Part shown: in pieces, positions 1 to 10,428 of the stretch
Layout: every line of letters starts with the position of its first letter
How positions within the stretch are numbered: the stretch's first letter is position 1
DNA from: Trachelipus rathkii
Lineage: Eukaryota; Arthropoda; Malacostraca; Isopoda; Trachelipodidae
Assembly: GCA_015478945.1 (NCBI GenBank)
Contig: JABUQX010028394.1
Span: forward strand, 1 to 24,157
Reading direction: 5' to 3'
DNA: 24,157 bases
Position numbers and translations under genes: made by a program
Notes under the pieces: model-generated
Told to the model about the DNA's origin: nothing
Database searches by the model: none
The model's input: only the letters and a program-made list of their open reading frames with translations

Positions 1-2005
1 CAGACGAGAGTGTAGATCACAGGTGAACTTTTCATGCTGGGACCACCTTAGGCGTCTGTCCACATAAGGAAAATGTGGGATATAAGTCGCGAATCTGAGT
101 CTGTATAACACTACACTCTCCATTAAACTTGTGTGTTAGTCCTTCTTTCAATTTTATAAACATCGGACATATATTATGAGCCAGTCAAATGGGAACAATA
201 GCTTCGAACTTGATGGGGAGGCGAGTAAAAATTTAGTACTTGCACGCGCGCTCTGACCGGACGACGTAATCTTCCGATTATGAAAACTCTCTTTGATATT
301 TCTTTTTAATTTTTTATGTTTTGTTTGAGCTCCCAAAAGTTTAATGGAGTTTCGCTTCATAACATTACTAACTCTTGAACAAAATCATAACTTAATATAA
401 CACCTCCAGAGATCCTCTTACTATACGATATATACTTTCGTGTCTCTCGAATGTGTTATTTCTCATTTTTCCTCCAGTGATCTTTATGCTCTGCACAGGA
501 GCGTGTGGACTACCATACTCTCAGCGCATCGTCGTAGGAGAGGGGAAGACCACTTTATGGTGGTACACATTGTTATAACAGGTAAATTAGTGTGGTTGGG
601 ATGAAGATCCTCGTTTGTATCAGATTAATACGCCGCGTGGTACTTCGCATTAACACAGAAATTAAAAAAAACAATGGGAATAGGAGCCAAAAAACTACAA
701 CCAAGGATATTATAATAACCAAATTCTCAGGTAAGGTTTTGATCTTCACTCCTCAATGTCTTCTGTAAGAAACAGGTTGCGAGGAATCAGGCATTTAATT
801 CTTTCTACAACACCATTTTGGGAGACTGAGTAAGAACTGGTAAAATACATTACTTCTTTTCCAACCCTTTTTTTTACGAGCTTCTGAAAGTTCTCTATTA
901 TATTATTACTTTAAATAAAGTTTCCCCAATGGTCCCCCACTTTCAGGACCAGAGCTGAGGGGCGCTATGCCGGGGGGTCTACATATGACCATCATCTTGA
1001 AAGTGCCTCATGCCCTTACTAATTTTCCTACGCTCCAGTATCATATTGTTACTTAGCACAAAAAAGTTTTAAATTGGCTAAACGGGCTGAGCAGGTTCAA
1101 AATAACCGTGGTTAATAAACAGAGAGTACACGCAGACAAAGATAATTCAAATAATGTACTTGGACATACTGTGGCAATCTAACTGTAACAGACGATTCGG
1201 CCAATCTTTCCCCAACTACTTGTGAAGTCCCACGCGTGAAACACAGGTGTATTCTATCTGTGCATGCGCTTGCACACTCTATTATCTCTGCGACAGGGGG
1301 GTGGGCATGGGACGCAATTAATATATAGAGCTGCTACGACACATATCTATTGTTCTACCACTCTTTAAGTATATTCTCTTATTGTGTGGGCACGCGCAAG
1401 CTGTGGTTCGTGAGGATACCGGTGAAAATGTATTATTTTCTCCACCTAAACTGTCGCTTTTTTGGCACTCGAGTTCTTGCGCTGAACACGCCTACTGTGC
1501 ATCCACCATGAGTGGTATGAAGCTAGACTGTCTAGTCAAATTTCATACACTGTAATAATACTATCATGGAACATGTACGAGATAAGGTTTTGCTTCTACG
1601 AGGTAGGTGAATAAGAATGCCTTTAAATTAGACTGTCCATGGGTTAGTATTTGATTCTCTTACGGCCCATTACCCAATTTTCACTACACGGGAATATTTG
1701 TTCGTTCCTTCGAGATTGCACAATAATTTCCCGACTCTAACGGTCGAGAAAATCACGATTCGCAGGAGACTTTCTCTCGTCTAGTTCATAGCTAGCCTTT
1801 TGCAATCTTCTAATTGTGATCATCTCTTTTGACGCTGTTTACTTTGACAGGAAATTACACATTAAGAATTGCGATGTCTCTCTACTGGGCCAAAATAAGT
1901 CGGGGGCACGTTTGTCTTTTCCTTTTTACTCCAATTACAATACTTTTATTGCTGTGGGCTCAGAGAAATGTTTACTAGGATTCAATCGAGCATAAACGGC
2001 ACGTG

Positions 2006-2038
2006 CTGTCTGCTTATTTTCTTAAAGATAAGCGACAG
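2006..2038. repeat. Hairpin-forming inverted repeat, 11-bp stem with one bulge
   Basis: The left arm CTGTCTGCTTAT pairs with the right arm ATAAGCGACAG, leaving a single bulged T and a 10-nt loop (2018-2027). The palindromic octamer GCACGTGC lies just upstream, overlapping the left arm by one or two bases. I see no gene next to it that would make it a terminator or operator. A stem of this size could occur by chance once or so in several kilobases. Confidence 0.5.
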
Positions 2039-3546
2039 GTTTGGTTGTCGGTGATGATAGTGACCTAATAGCCGAAGATAGTGTTCGTTAATTTATAGCA
2101 AGCGAGACCCCACGGGGCGGTTAACACACTTTTCCTTCTTCGATACGTAATGGCGGATAGATCTTTATTACTCATGACCTCCTTGGGTGTTGGCCGGGCA
2201 CGAAGATAAAGGGCTTCACTTTCCTCTGTTTCCATCTGAGTCAGTATGTAACAACACCCACTCCTATATTACCGTAATTACTGGAATCTAGTATTCACGG
2301 AAGAATTCCTTGCTATTAATCAGGGAAAGTTAGTGTGTCGGCGGGCTGCCGTCCTTACAGATTTCTCTTCAAGGCTGCCTCGTCAGTGATAGTCTTGTTT
2401 GTTGTTTTTCTCCTCAAGCTATAGTTGAAAACAAATCTTCTCTATTCAGTGTTGGTAGCAAAGGTTGTGCTACGGCGCAAAATCACATCTTACTGACGAT
2501 GCACAAAAATATGAGAAGAAAACCCAAGGGAGAACTGTGTCTCATTTCGGCGGATTTAGGTAGGAGACGCGAATCTGTGTGTCATTTGTTTATCTCCCTT
2601 GGTCCTGTGATTTTGTGTCAGGCTAATTTCCATGCGTCGTTTCACTATTTGTAGGATCCAGGTTACAAACAGCTGATTGTAGTAAGCTACACTTAGATAA
2701 TTTATATTCTCAGCTTCTTATTTTCTCTGAAAGCAGCAAGTACTTTCCTATAAATTTTCAAAGTGTTCCTCCACGTTCCTGCCCAGGATCAAAACGTCTA
2801 GATAGACTTGTGCGACGGGTCCTAAGAGGTGGTTCAAGGGCCATTTGTCATTCGTGCGGGCTATAAATGCTGAGGGGCATTCTTTATGTCCGAACATCGA
2901 AGCGAGGTGGGCACCAGAGGCCCCTTCCTCGTACCTAGAAATTGTCATAACTTTGGTCGTCCTTTTCCTTTCTAATTTCTAAGGCGTTATTACAGCGTCA
3001 CAAATAAAATCTTACGGACGTATATTTAATACGTGGGTTGTTTACACCTAGGGACGTGGTATAAAAATTTTTCGTCAATTTGCCAAGTAGAGGGGAAACG
3101 TACCTAACCGACTAATGGGGAGATTTGAACCCAATGATTTCGGTAAATTCCGGGGCCATGGTTTTTTTAAAAAATATTTAATTTTGATAATAGGTACCTA
3201 GTTATCCAGGACACCACCCTTTAGGAGGTACGAGTAGTGTGTCTTTTTTTTAGCCGACAACCGCAAAAGTAACGGGAGAATGGGAAAAAATTTTTTGAAA
3301 AAAAATGTTCGGCTCTGTTATACCCAGCTTGAAAACTCAGTAACCCCACTTTTTCAGTGCGATCGGTGAATATATTTCTCTGGATGTCCTGGCCCACAGT
3401 ACACGGTGCGCGCAAGGTTGGGTTAATCTCTCTCGACTGTTTTACGAAAGATTACTTTAAGGAGGACGAAGTTCGTTTTAAGGATAAGAGCAAGAACTCA
3501 CAAATTCTATTAAAATGTGGCTTGGAAGTCGTGACTTTATGATCTG

Positions 3547-3585
3547 GGCACTAGTCGCAATACATTTTATCTATATTCTAGTGCC
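3547..3585. repeat. Short inverted repeat, 8-bp arms
   Basis: GGCACTAG at 3547-3554 is the exact reverse complement of CTAGTGCC at 3578-3585, with 23 nt between them. No gene context gives it a role. Several 8-bp inverted repeats are expected by chance in 9 kb, so this is recorded as structure only. Confidence 0.4.
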
Positions 3586-4220
3586 TCATCGATAGCCTCA
3601 TCGCGCTTGTTCCATTGTAGAGGAGCCTTAATCAGTTTCCCTCACATGAGTATACTCTGTGCTTTCGAAGAAGACACTCAGTTTTTCTCTCACCGCATCT
3701 TCTTTTGGAAAATACTCTCTTCTCGTTTGATTCTCTTCTGTCACCACTATGACTTAACTTGTTTACGTAAACTTTTGAGCTCAAGTAAAGCATACATTGC
3801 ACAAGACTCTCTCCTAGGTGTCTCTCTATGTTCTGTGTTCTTCAGAATCTGTACGCTATGAGACTGGGCGCGGGATTTAAACTCCTATCGCCTCCTTAGT
3901 GGTGTCAGCACACTTTACGTGAGCCAGACTAATCAATTCGTTTACATCAAATTGATATTTTAACTGAGGATAATTCGTGTTTGTTAGTCCCTCCACCGGT
4001 GGCGTCAACTCTCGTATTCTCTGAGGGCGGGGGCATACATGGGTACCATGGTGTAATAATGGTTGTGCTATTATTGCATAACAACCGCTACCAGTTTTCA
4101 AAAAAATATATCTTAGTTAAGGTTCGTTGGAGATATTTAGAATAACCACACGCTATTGAATGCATTAACTAGGCAAAAACAGTACTTCTCTATTCCTCTC
4201 ACATTCCAATCTTTATTCTT

Positions 4221-4255
4221 TAAATTTCATACTGCACTGTGCAGTATGAAATTTA
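4221..4255. repeat. Perfect 35-bp palindrome (17-bp arms, 1-nt centre)
   Basis: The arm taaatttcatactgcac (4221-4237) is followed by a single t (4238) and then by its exact reverse complement (4239-4255). The pairing stops on both sides, since t4220 faces t4256. A perfect 17-bp inverted repeat with a 1-nt spacer is not expected by chance in a window of this size. The two halves carry no low-complexity sequence that would make it trivial. No coding gene or promoter that I can recognise lies next to it. It could be a protein-binding dyad, a fold-back insertion scar, or a strand-switch artefact. Confidence 0.95.
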
Positions 4256-5430
4256 TAAACGAATTGCTCCATGAGTTAAGAACTCGGCCAACGTTTCCAA
4301 ATTGGTCCAAAATTTTACTTTCGCAAGAGATAGTTAAAAGTGGGAGTGTGCTTGAGTTTGGGTCTTACCCTTCGGGAAATGAAGGGCGGCACTGTGCACG
4401 AAATTGTGGAACACGGTTCCTTCTTCTAATTTCCATACTTCCTTAGCCTTAAACAGTTTCAAGCGCCGCGTAACGAGACATGTCACGCTTTTATTTGGGA
4501 ATTTGTCCATATTTTCTCTCCATTTTCATGACTCTCTGTATAGACCCTGATGGTCACTTTGCTTCATTCTAATATAGACGAAAATTCGCAGATTAAAAGC
4601 TAGAACGAGGTCTACCCCCCTTGGTGTGGATTATTTTACAGATCATTAATACAGAACACTTCCGATTAGTGGGAGTTGTGTAGGTCTCCTCAAACACCGC
4701 GGCAACGTGTAACTTTATTAAATATTAACCTGACCAGAACGGACCTCTCTAGCGAAAAGATAGCTTTGTCACAGCGATATGGCATTAATCCGTTCTATTA
4801 CCACATAGGCACAAGACGCCTCACCTAACGATATAAAATTATGCATAGTCGACTTCGATATAGCGTGCGCTTTTGCTGCAAGGCAGTCTTTAGGAAAAAG
4901 TGACTATCCGACAAGTAATGTGCTCGTGGCTTGAGATTATATGGATTTGTTGTGTGAAGACAGAAAAGAGTTATTTGTGTTCTTTCTTGAATCATACCAT
5001 TTGTGGTTCCCATCCCCCTAGCACCTCGGGACCTGAGTATGGGTAACTGCTCTTCGACTATTTTCTGGAAGTTTCTTAATTACTTCTTAAGATATATACC
5101 GCATGCGCAGGAACACATTCTTTTCCATTTCTCATACTCTAAATATAACTAAAAATTCCTTTATAATGCGGTTCTAAAGATCGGTTACTATACAATACCA
5201 TCTCCTCTACACCCTCACAGTGATAGAATACATTTTAGCAGTGAGATAAGAAGAAGTTTAAAAGATTTATGGGAATGTTTAGACAAAAACATTTGCTATG
5301 CCCAGGAGGCGAGAGTCCGCTCCAAACCCATATTCTCTCTCTCCATAATGTGGTTATCAAACTCACTTTAGCTTGTGTGTGAATTGCTAGATGAAAACCT
5401 AGAGTAGTGATTTTTCAATGCAAGAGCGAA

Positions 5431-7060
5431 GATATAATTGTATTCTTCTCCTTCAACACCTCAGTTCCGGTTTTATTTTGTTTTCCTTCCCTTATATTTA
5501 TATATCTATAGTCTGTACGGCACAGGAATTACTTTAAAAGTTTCCACCTCTTTATTATCCAATGTGCTCTTTGAGCTCTGTCTCCGCCGGCGTGTTTATC
5601 ATACTGACGCTGCTTTTTCCTCATATGGTTGTAGTTCACACAAGACTTTTTGGTTCCACTTCGTCTCTTTTTATATACTCAAAAGATTGGAGCAAGGGGT
5701 AGACATTACGAGTATAGAGTAGTGAGCACACACCGTCCCAAGGCCTCTAACAGATGTGTGAGTACGGACGTTCTTTATCTTTTTTGTATGGCGTTTCAGC
5801 TCTCTCACTATCTTTTAAACCTTTATCTCTTCACTCTTTCTCCTTTTTCTCTTCTTGCAAATACATCGGATTTTCTAAAAAAATTTTCATTCCTCATAAT
5901 ACTCTCTATTCGTGTGGAGGGGATGAGATGTTCTTTCTTCATACCTCCCATACAGTACTCTACTTCTTCCATTCACTTTCCAAATCTCTTGGAATGCTTC
6001 TCTCGCGCCTACATATCTCCACTCTTCACGCGGTATTTCTTTAACCTTACCACATGCTAGGGCTTATTACCCTTTTCCTCTTTTTCTTGGGAAAAGTTCA
6101 CTTAAGTAGTGCTCTACGTTCTGTCTTGTCGGTGTGGGTAAGACTCGAGCCTTTCTCGCTTTTCATCCCTCATTGTCTCGTGTAATCAATTCGTGGCTAT
6201 AATGTATGGAGGATGAAAATCAGCATGGTTTTCTGGGTTTCTCTGTTTCCATGGGCTCGGATGCCTACCTCCTAATACTTTTAATGGTTTTGTGACCCCT
6301 TTACAGGTTGGGTATTGCGCCATATGCAATTTCACTCGAGACTCATGTTTTATTTGGCAATATCCCAGCGGTGTAAAGGCTAGCACTGGGTCGAATTGAC
6401 CCACGTCATCAACAAAACCAACGGAAATTCTATAAAACAGAGACGTCTTATAACTCTAGAGAAAGCGGAGATAGGATTCTTCCTATCAAGAAACCTCCGT
6501 TGTAAGAACTCGGTGGGGGAGAAGCATTAGCGCTAGTCTTTTATTCTTCTCTTTCTTATGAAAAAGTATTGCTTCTATTTTACCTCTATCTCGCTCCTTG
6601 AGGGGTGTATGTGTCTTCATACCATCCCTCCGCGTACCCCAGGGTGGTGTTCATCACAATAACCTTGGCTTCTAATGGCTTCTCTGTTAAATGTACCCCA
6701 AATAGAGAGCCATTGATTAAATCAACAGGACATCCATGTTTTCTCACCCCCACCCTCCGATTTCATCTTTGCGACCAGAAGACCGACTGAAGTCTGGCGC
6801 GGCGCGCCGTGGATTTGGCCGCTCTAGTTTACATTGGTTTATTTATCTTTATTAAAACACTGCTTCTCACAATATATTGATATACTCTTGATTTGAGCTT
6901 TTTTCGTATTTCTCATATTCAATTTAAAATATTCATCTCTTTGATTTCTGTAATTAATAACCACTTAATAGAGTAATCGTCCTTCTACTTGTATCTGTCT
7001 TCCTATTCTCCCTGCCTTCTCATTTCCCACACCCCGTTTTAAATAAATTTACACCCAATA
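5431..7060. other. Pyrimidine-biased stretch (C+T excess on + strand), no gene
   Basis: The + strand is visibly enriched in C and T, with many tctctt, cttct and ctttctc words, for example around 5800-5850 and 5930-6030. Because TAA, TAG and TGA are depleted in such sequence, several overlapping open frames of 94-136 codons appear here on the + strand, at 5438-5722, 5650-6060 and 5754-6044. They overlap in different frames and translate to Ser/Leu/Phe-rich strings with no recognisable domain, so I treat them as by-products of composition. A 10-bp GC palindrome cggcgcgccg sits at 6800-6809. Confidence 0.55.
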
Positions 7061-8098
7061 AGTATAAAGGATAAAAGGAAAGGCAGCAAGTAAGTGTTTA
7101 TCTTGCCTTGTGGCATATGAAAAGAACTAGCTTTATTCAATCACAGAATCATGCTCAAAAGGCGGCGTGCGTGGTAACTCTCTGTATAACCAGGATTCTT
7201 TGGTATTCCAATTACTCTCATAATGCACGGGAAATACCCGCGCGTAAGGACATATATTTCGTCCTCTCTCTCTCTTTCCTCAACCCAAATTAGGGGGATA
7301 TTCTTAATCGTCCAGCATGAAGGATCGTAATAATGTGTTTTCTATACATCTTTTAGGTAGTGTGAAGAAAATTTTTATGAGGTTATAGATAAAAGTTTCT
7401 CTTATATTATGGTTAAATTTGATGATAAAGAAGGTACTAACTCGGGCTCGTTGAAATTATATAATTTCTCAGCTTCACTATTGATCGGGGATGATATTGC
7501 TGACTTGCATAAGTGGTCTTGGCTTTCGTTTATATATGGGTTTAAAGTTATCTTCTTATGTAATTCTCTGAGAAGAATGAAAGTCGAGAGGAAAAAAGCA
7601 AAAGACCTGACCTTTCCATATTCTCTTTGGTCTTATATAGTATTAAAGTGGTGTTTCTCCAGAATAACTTTAAATTTCCGGAAAATCGGGTGGAGAGAAC
7701 GCACACAAAAGTCGTTAAACAAATATAGTTGAAATTACCGATGGCGCTTCTCAAATAATTGGTTGTGGGAGGACCATCGATACGCGGAGGATAATCCTGC
7801 CATTGACTCCGGTTCAACAGGCGCAACATTGGAACCTGGCTTACCGCGCCACTGCCTAGAATTGGACCATTAGAGAAGGCTTGTCTTTCTGGTAATAATA
7901 GGGTATGTGAGTGGGACATTTCGTCCCGTAGGGTAAAAAAATCCAATAATCTTGCACAGTGTTCTGTCTGCTGAGCATTTCGTTGTTATTTCCACCCCAT
8001 AAACCCATACCTGTAGAGGTCTCGCCTCTCGGATCGTTTTGGTTTTTGAGCCGGTGTATAGGAACCTCATTATGGCGAGAGGATGTTGTATCGCCCAT

Positions 8099-8131
8099 CC
8101 CTAACTGGTTCTCGACATCTCTCAGTTAGGG
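8099..8131. repeat. Hairpin-forming inverted repeat, 9-bp arms
   Basis: CCCTAACTG (8099-8107) and CAGTTAGGG (8123-8131) are exact reverse complements separated by 15 nt. There is no T-run directly downstream and no neighbouring gene, so a terminator call is not justified. It may be a chance structure. Confidence 0.45.
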
Positions 8132-8485
8132 GCCACGATCGAGGTACCCAACGGGGAAAGTGTTTACGTAAATTTCTTGTTTCTATCCCTCACCACTTGA
8201 CTTTTCATTAGACCCGAGGGAGTGGGGTATGGTGGTTGCGAAGCCCCACGGCCAATTCCTACGCACGTGTTTCTGTTAGTTTTTCCCATAAAGGTTAAGT
8301 TAAAAAATTAGTCAAGAACAAGTCAGCAAATGCTTTGACCTGTTTTGATTTAAAACCCAAGTATGTTGTTGTCTAAAACGACAAACCCCACGTTTTTATG
8401 CATGTATGGTGGAGTTTCGAAAACCCGTGGGGAAGTACTTACCTCCCCTTACTATTGGGGAGTGTGTGCCGGGATGGTAAGAGAT

Positions 8486-8533
8486 GTGGGGCGGCGGTGG
8501 AGGTAGGGAGGGGGGTGTCCGGAGAGAGAGTGG
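8486..8533 (+). other. G-rich purine tract
   Basis: The + strand has closely spaced G-runs (gggg, ggcgg, ggtgg, ggg, gggggg) followed by ggagagagagtgg. The runs are uneven and one gap is about 14 nt, so it does not fit the strict four-run G-quadruplex pattern with short loops. A two-layer or long-loop quadruplex is possible. No promoter or gene is visible next to it. Confidence 0.4.
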
Positions 8534-9045
8534 CTCACATGGATGAACGTCTCCTATAAAGTGTTTAGCTTTGTGCTTAAAACAAGAAGAGGAAGGTTAA
8601 TCCCACTGAGAACAGGAAGCCTTTAAGATACACAAATCCATTTATTTTTGTTCCTAAAGGGGGAAATTAAATAATTGGGAATTTAAAAGGAAAACATATG
8701 CAACTTTCACTCACGACCCCCCCCTACCGAAATTAATTTTTTAATGATTCCGGGATTCAAATGAGCCTTTCGTCTTTACTACCCTCATTCAATTCGAGAT
8801 TCTCATTATCTCTCTCATTCGTACGGCAAAACACTCGTTCTCTCCCTGATGTCGCGAAAATTAGATATGTTTTCGCCGCCATTTTGTTTTCGGAATCACA
8901 ATAATACACAAACACCGTTAACTGATCAATATCGCGCAACTTAATTTATCTCTCACACCGTGTGTGAGACGTGGCTAACGCCCAGTGCATACACTCCACA
9001 CAAGTGTTTGAGTTCATAACTGTTGACTGCGGGACCTCTCGATAC

Positions 9046-10410
9046 TACTATATATATATATATATTTATATCCGATCTATATTCAATCATAGAAGCCCAA
9101 TTTGTTTAGCATGAGAATAACATGAGAATATGTCCAACAAAAAAGGTTATGTGATTTAAGCAAACTCAAAAAAGAAAAATTTAGTCTAATGGAAATCGGT
9201 AATTATTTTCATGGATTTATAGCTGCCCTTTTAAAAAGGAGTAAAAGAAGCTAATTTTTTACTATAATGCCACTCGGTGTGGTGAGATTCCTTAATAGGA
9301 GTGGGGCCGTCGCAAACGCCCTTAAAGAAATCCACAAAACTCTTATTATAGTTAATATATTTTTCCCCTCAAAACTAGATAATGGCCACAATAATGTGAG
9401 TAAATAGGATAACTACATACCACTCATTAATTTTATAATATATAATATATGGGTACTTATTTTTATGTATAAATTTTCAATTAGGTTTATAGTAAATATA
9501 ATTATATAAATAATTTTACCATTATCTTAGATAATAATCTCTTTTGGGTTTTTATCTTTCTAAGCTTTCCCTGTCAGCAGAGAGTGGGAATAATAATGTG
9601 TTGGAGATTCGCGCTCTGGATTAAATGAGAGGTAGGTTACGGAAAAGTTCCATATAAAAATAAGGTTAAGGTAACATATAGTAATAATATGCAAATAAAG
9701 ATTATATATATATAGAAGGGATATATATAAATTATTAAGATAAATAAATATATTATTGATGAATATAAATATAATAATAGATTGAATTTTGAAGATATTG
9801 CTAATAATTATAAATAATTATAGGGAATATCGAGTCTCCCTAAAAGGTATGAGGAGTATAATTTATAATATAAACTATTATATAATTTATTAATTTAAAT
9901 ATAAATATTAATATATATAATATTTTAGTTATTTGATCTCCCTAATCTAGAATAATCTATAAATATATATTTATAATAAATTTATTAATATAATAAATAT
10001 ATAAACTATAGCTATATTATACTATATATATTATATAATTATATATATATACTTATATACTATATATATATATATATATTATATATAATGGGAATTATAA
10101 TAATAATAAGGTGGATATAAAATATAAAAATTGAAGGGGAATAGGGTTTATATATAATTTATAAACCTAAAGTATATAATTAGGTATTTTATAATTAAGA
10201 AGCTAAGTCCCCCCGGTTAGAGTGGTTTTTTTGAATAGTCTTATTTTAAATTGTTATAGGCACTGTTAACTGCACTCCTAGCAAAATCCAAAGTTATATG
10301 AGTTATATATAATATTATTTATCAAGTTCCGATTTTGGCAAGACTAAAAAAAAATTACGGCTATATAGGGTATATATAAATAATATATTATCTTTATTTT
10401 TATTATTATA
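9046..10410. other. Onset of the AT-rich block, TA/TAA-rich
   Basis: A short (TA)n run at about 9049-9070 marks the change from mixed composition to strongly AT-rich DNA. From about 9.4 kb the sequence is mostly irregular TATA, ATAATA and TTATA words, with a longer TA-rich run at about 10010-10090. No gene is visible. A few CG-containing words survive, such as ccccccgg near 10208, and they do not form a recognisable family. Confidence 0.6.
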
Positions 10411-10412
10411 TT

Positions 10413-10428
10413 GAGAGAGAGAGAGAGG
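10413..10428. repeat. (GA)n microsatellite
   Basis: A perfect GA dinucleotide run of about eight units sits at the edge of a purine-rich patch that continues to about 10500. It is ordinary microsatellite sequence. It marks the start of a less AT-rich island within the block. Confidence 0.9.

Larger units (their letters stand above)
1..5430. other. Complex-composition stretch without recognisable genes
   Basis: I see no coding region here that I can support. Open frames are all below about 100 codons, overlap one another on both strands, and none of their translations shows a family motif I recognise. There is no tRNA-like A/B-box pair, no LINE or SINE similarity and no long microsatellite. 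Composition is mixed, clearly less AT-rich than the block that begins near 9 kb. The only strong structure is the perfect palindrome at 4221-4255, described separately. Weaker hairpins lie at 2006-2038 and 3547-3585. The stretch could be ancient decayed intergenic DNA, unique intronic DNA, or poorly base-called sequence; the sequence alone does not decide. Confidence 0.6.
7061..9045. other. Complex-composition stretch without recognisable genes
   Basis: The open frames here, including one of 107 codons at 7409-7732 (+) and one of 132 codons at 7548-7946 (-), overlap each other on opposite strands and have no family motif that I recognise. Local structures are the 9-bp inverted repeat at 8099-8131, the G-rich tract at 8486-8533 and the small hairpin tctcacac/gtgtgaga at 8951-8969. 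Nothing supports an RNA gene or a mobile element. Confidence 0.55.

Noticed and set aside
3120..3136. B-box-like GGGTTCAAATC on the minus strand
   Set aside because: No A box at the proper distance upstream and no tRNA-like fold.
5650..6060. 136-codon open frame on the + strand
   Set aside because: It overlaps two other frames in a pyrimidine-rich stretch and has no recognisable motif. Its length is explained by the low frequency of stop codons in C/T-rich sequence.
7409..7946. Open frames of 107 codons (+) and 132 codons (-)
   Set aside because: They overlap on opposite strands, neither shows a known domain, and no supporting signals are visible.
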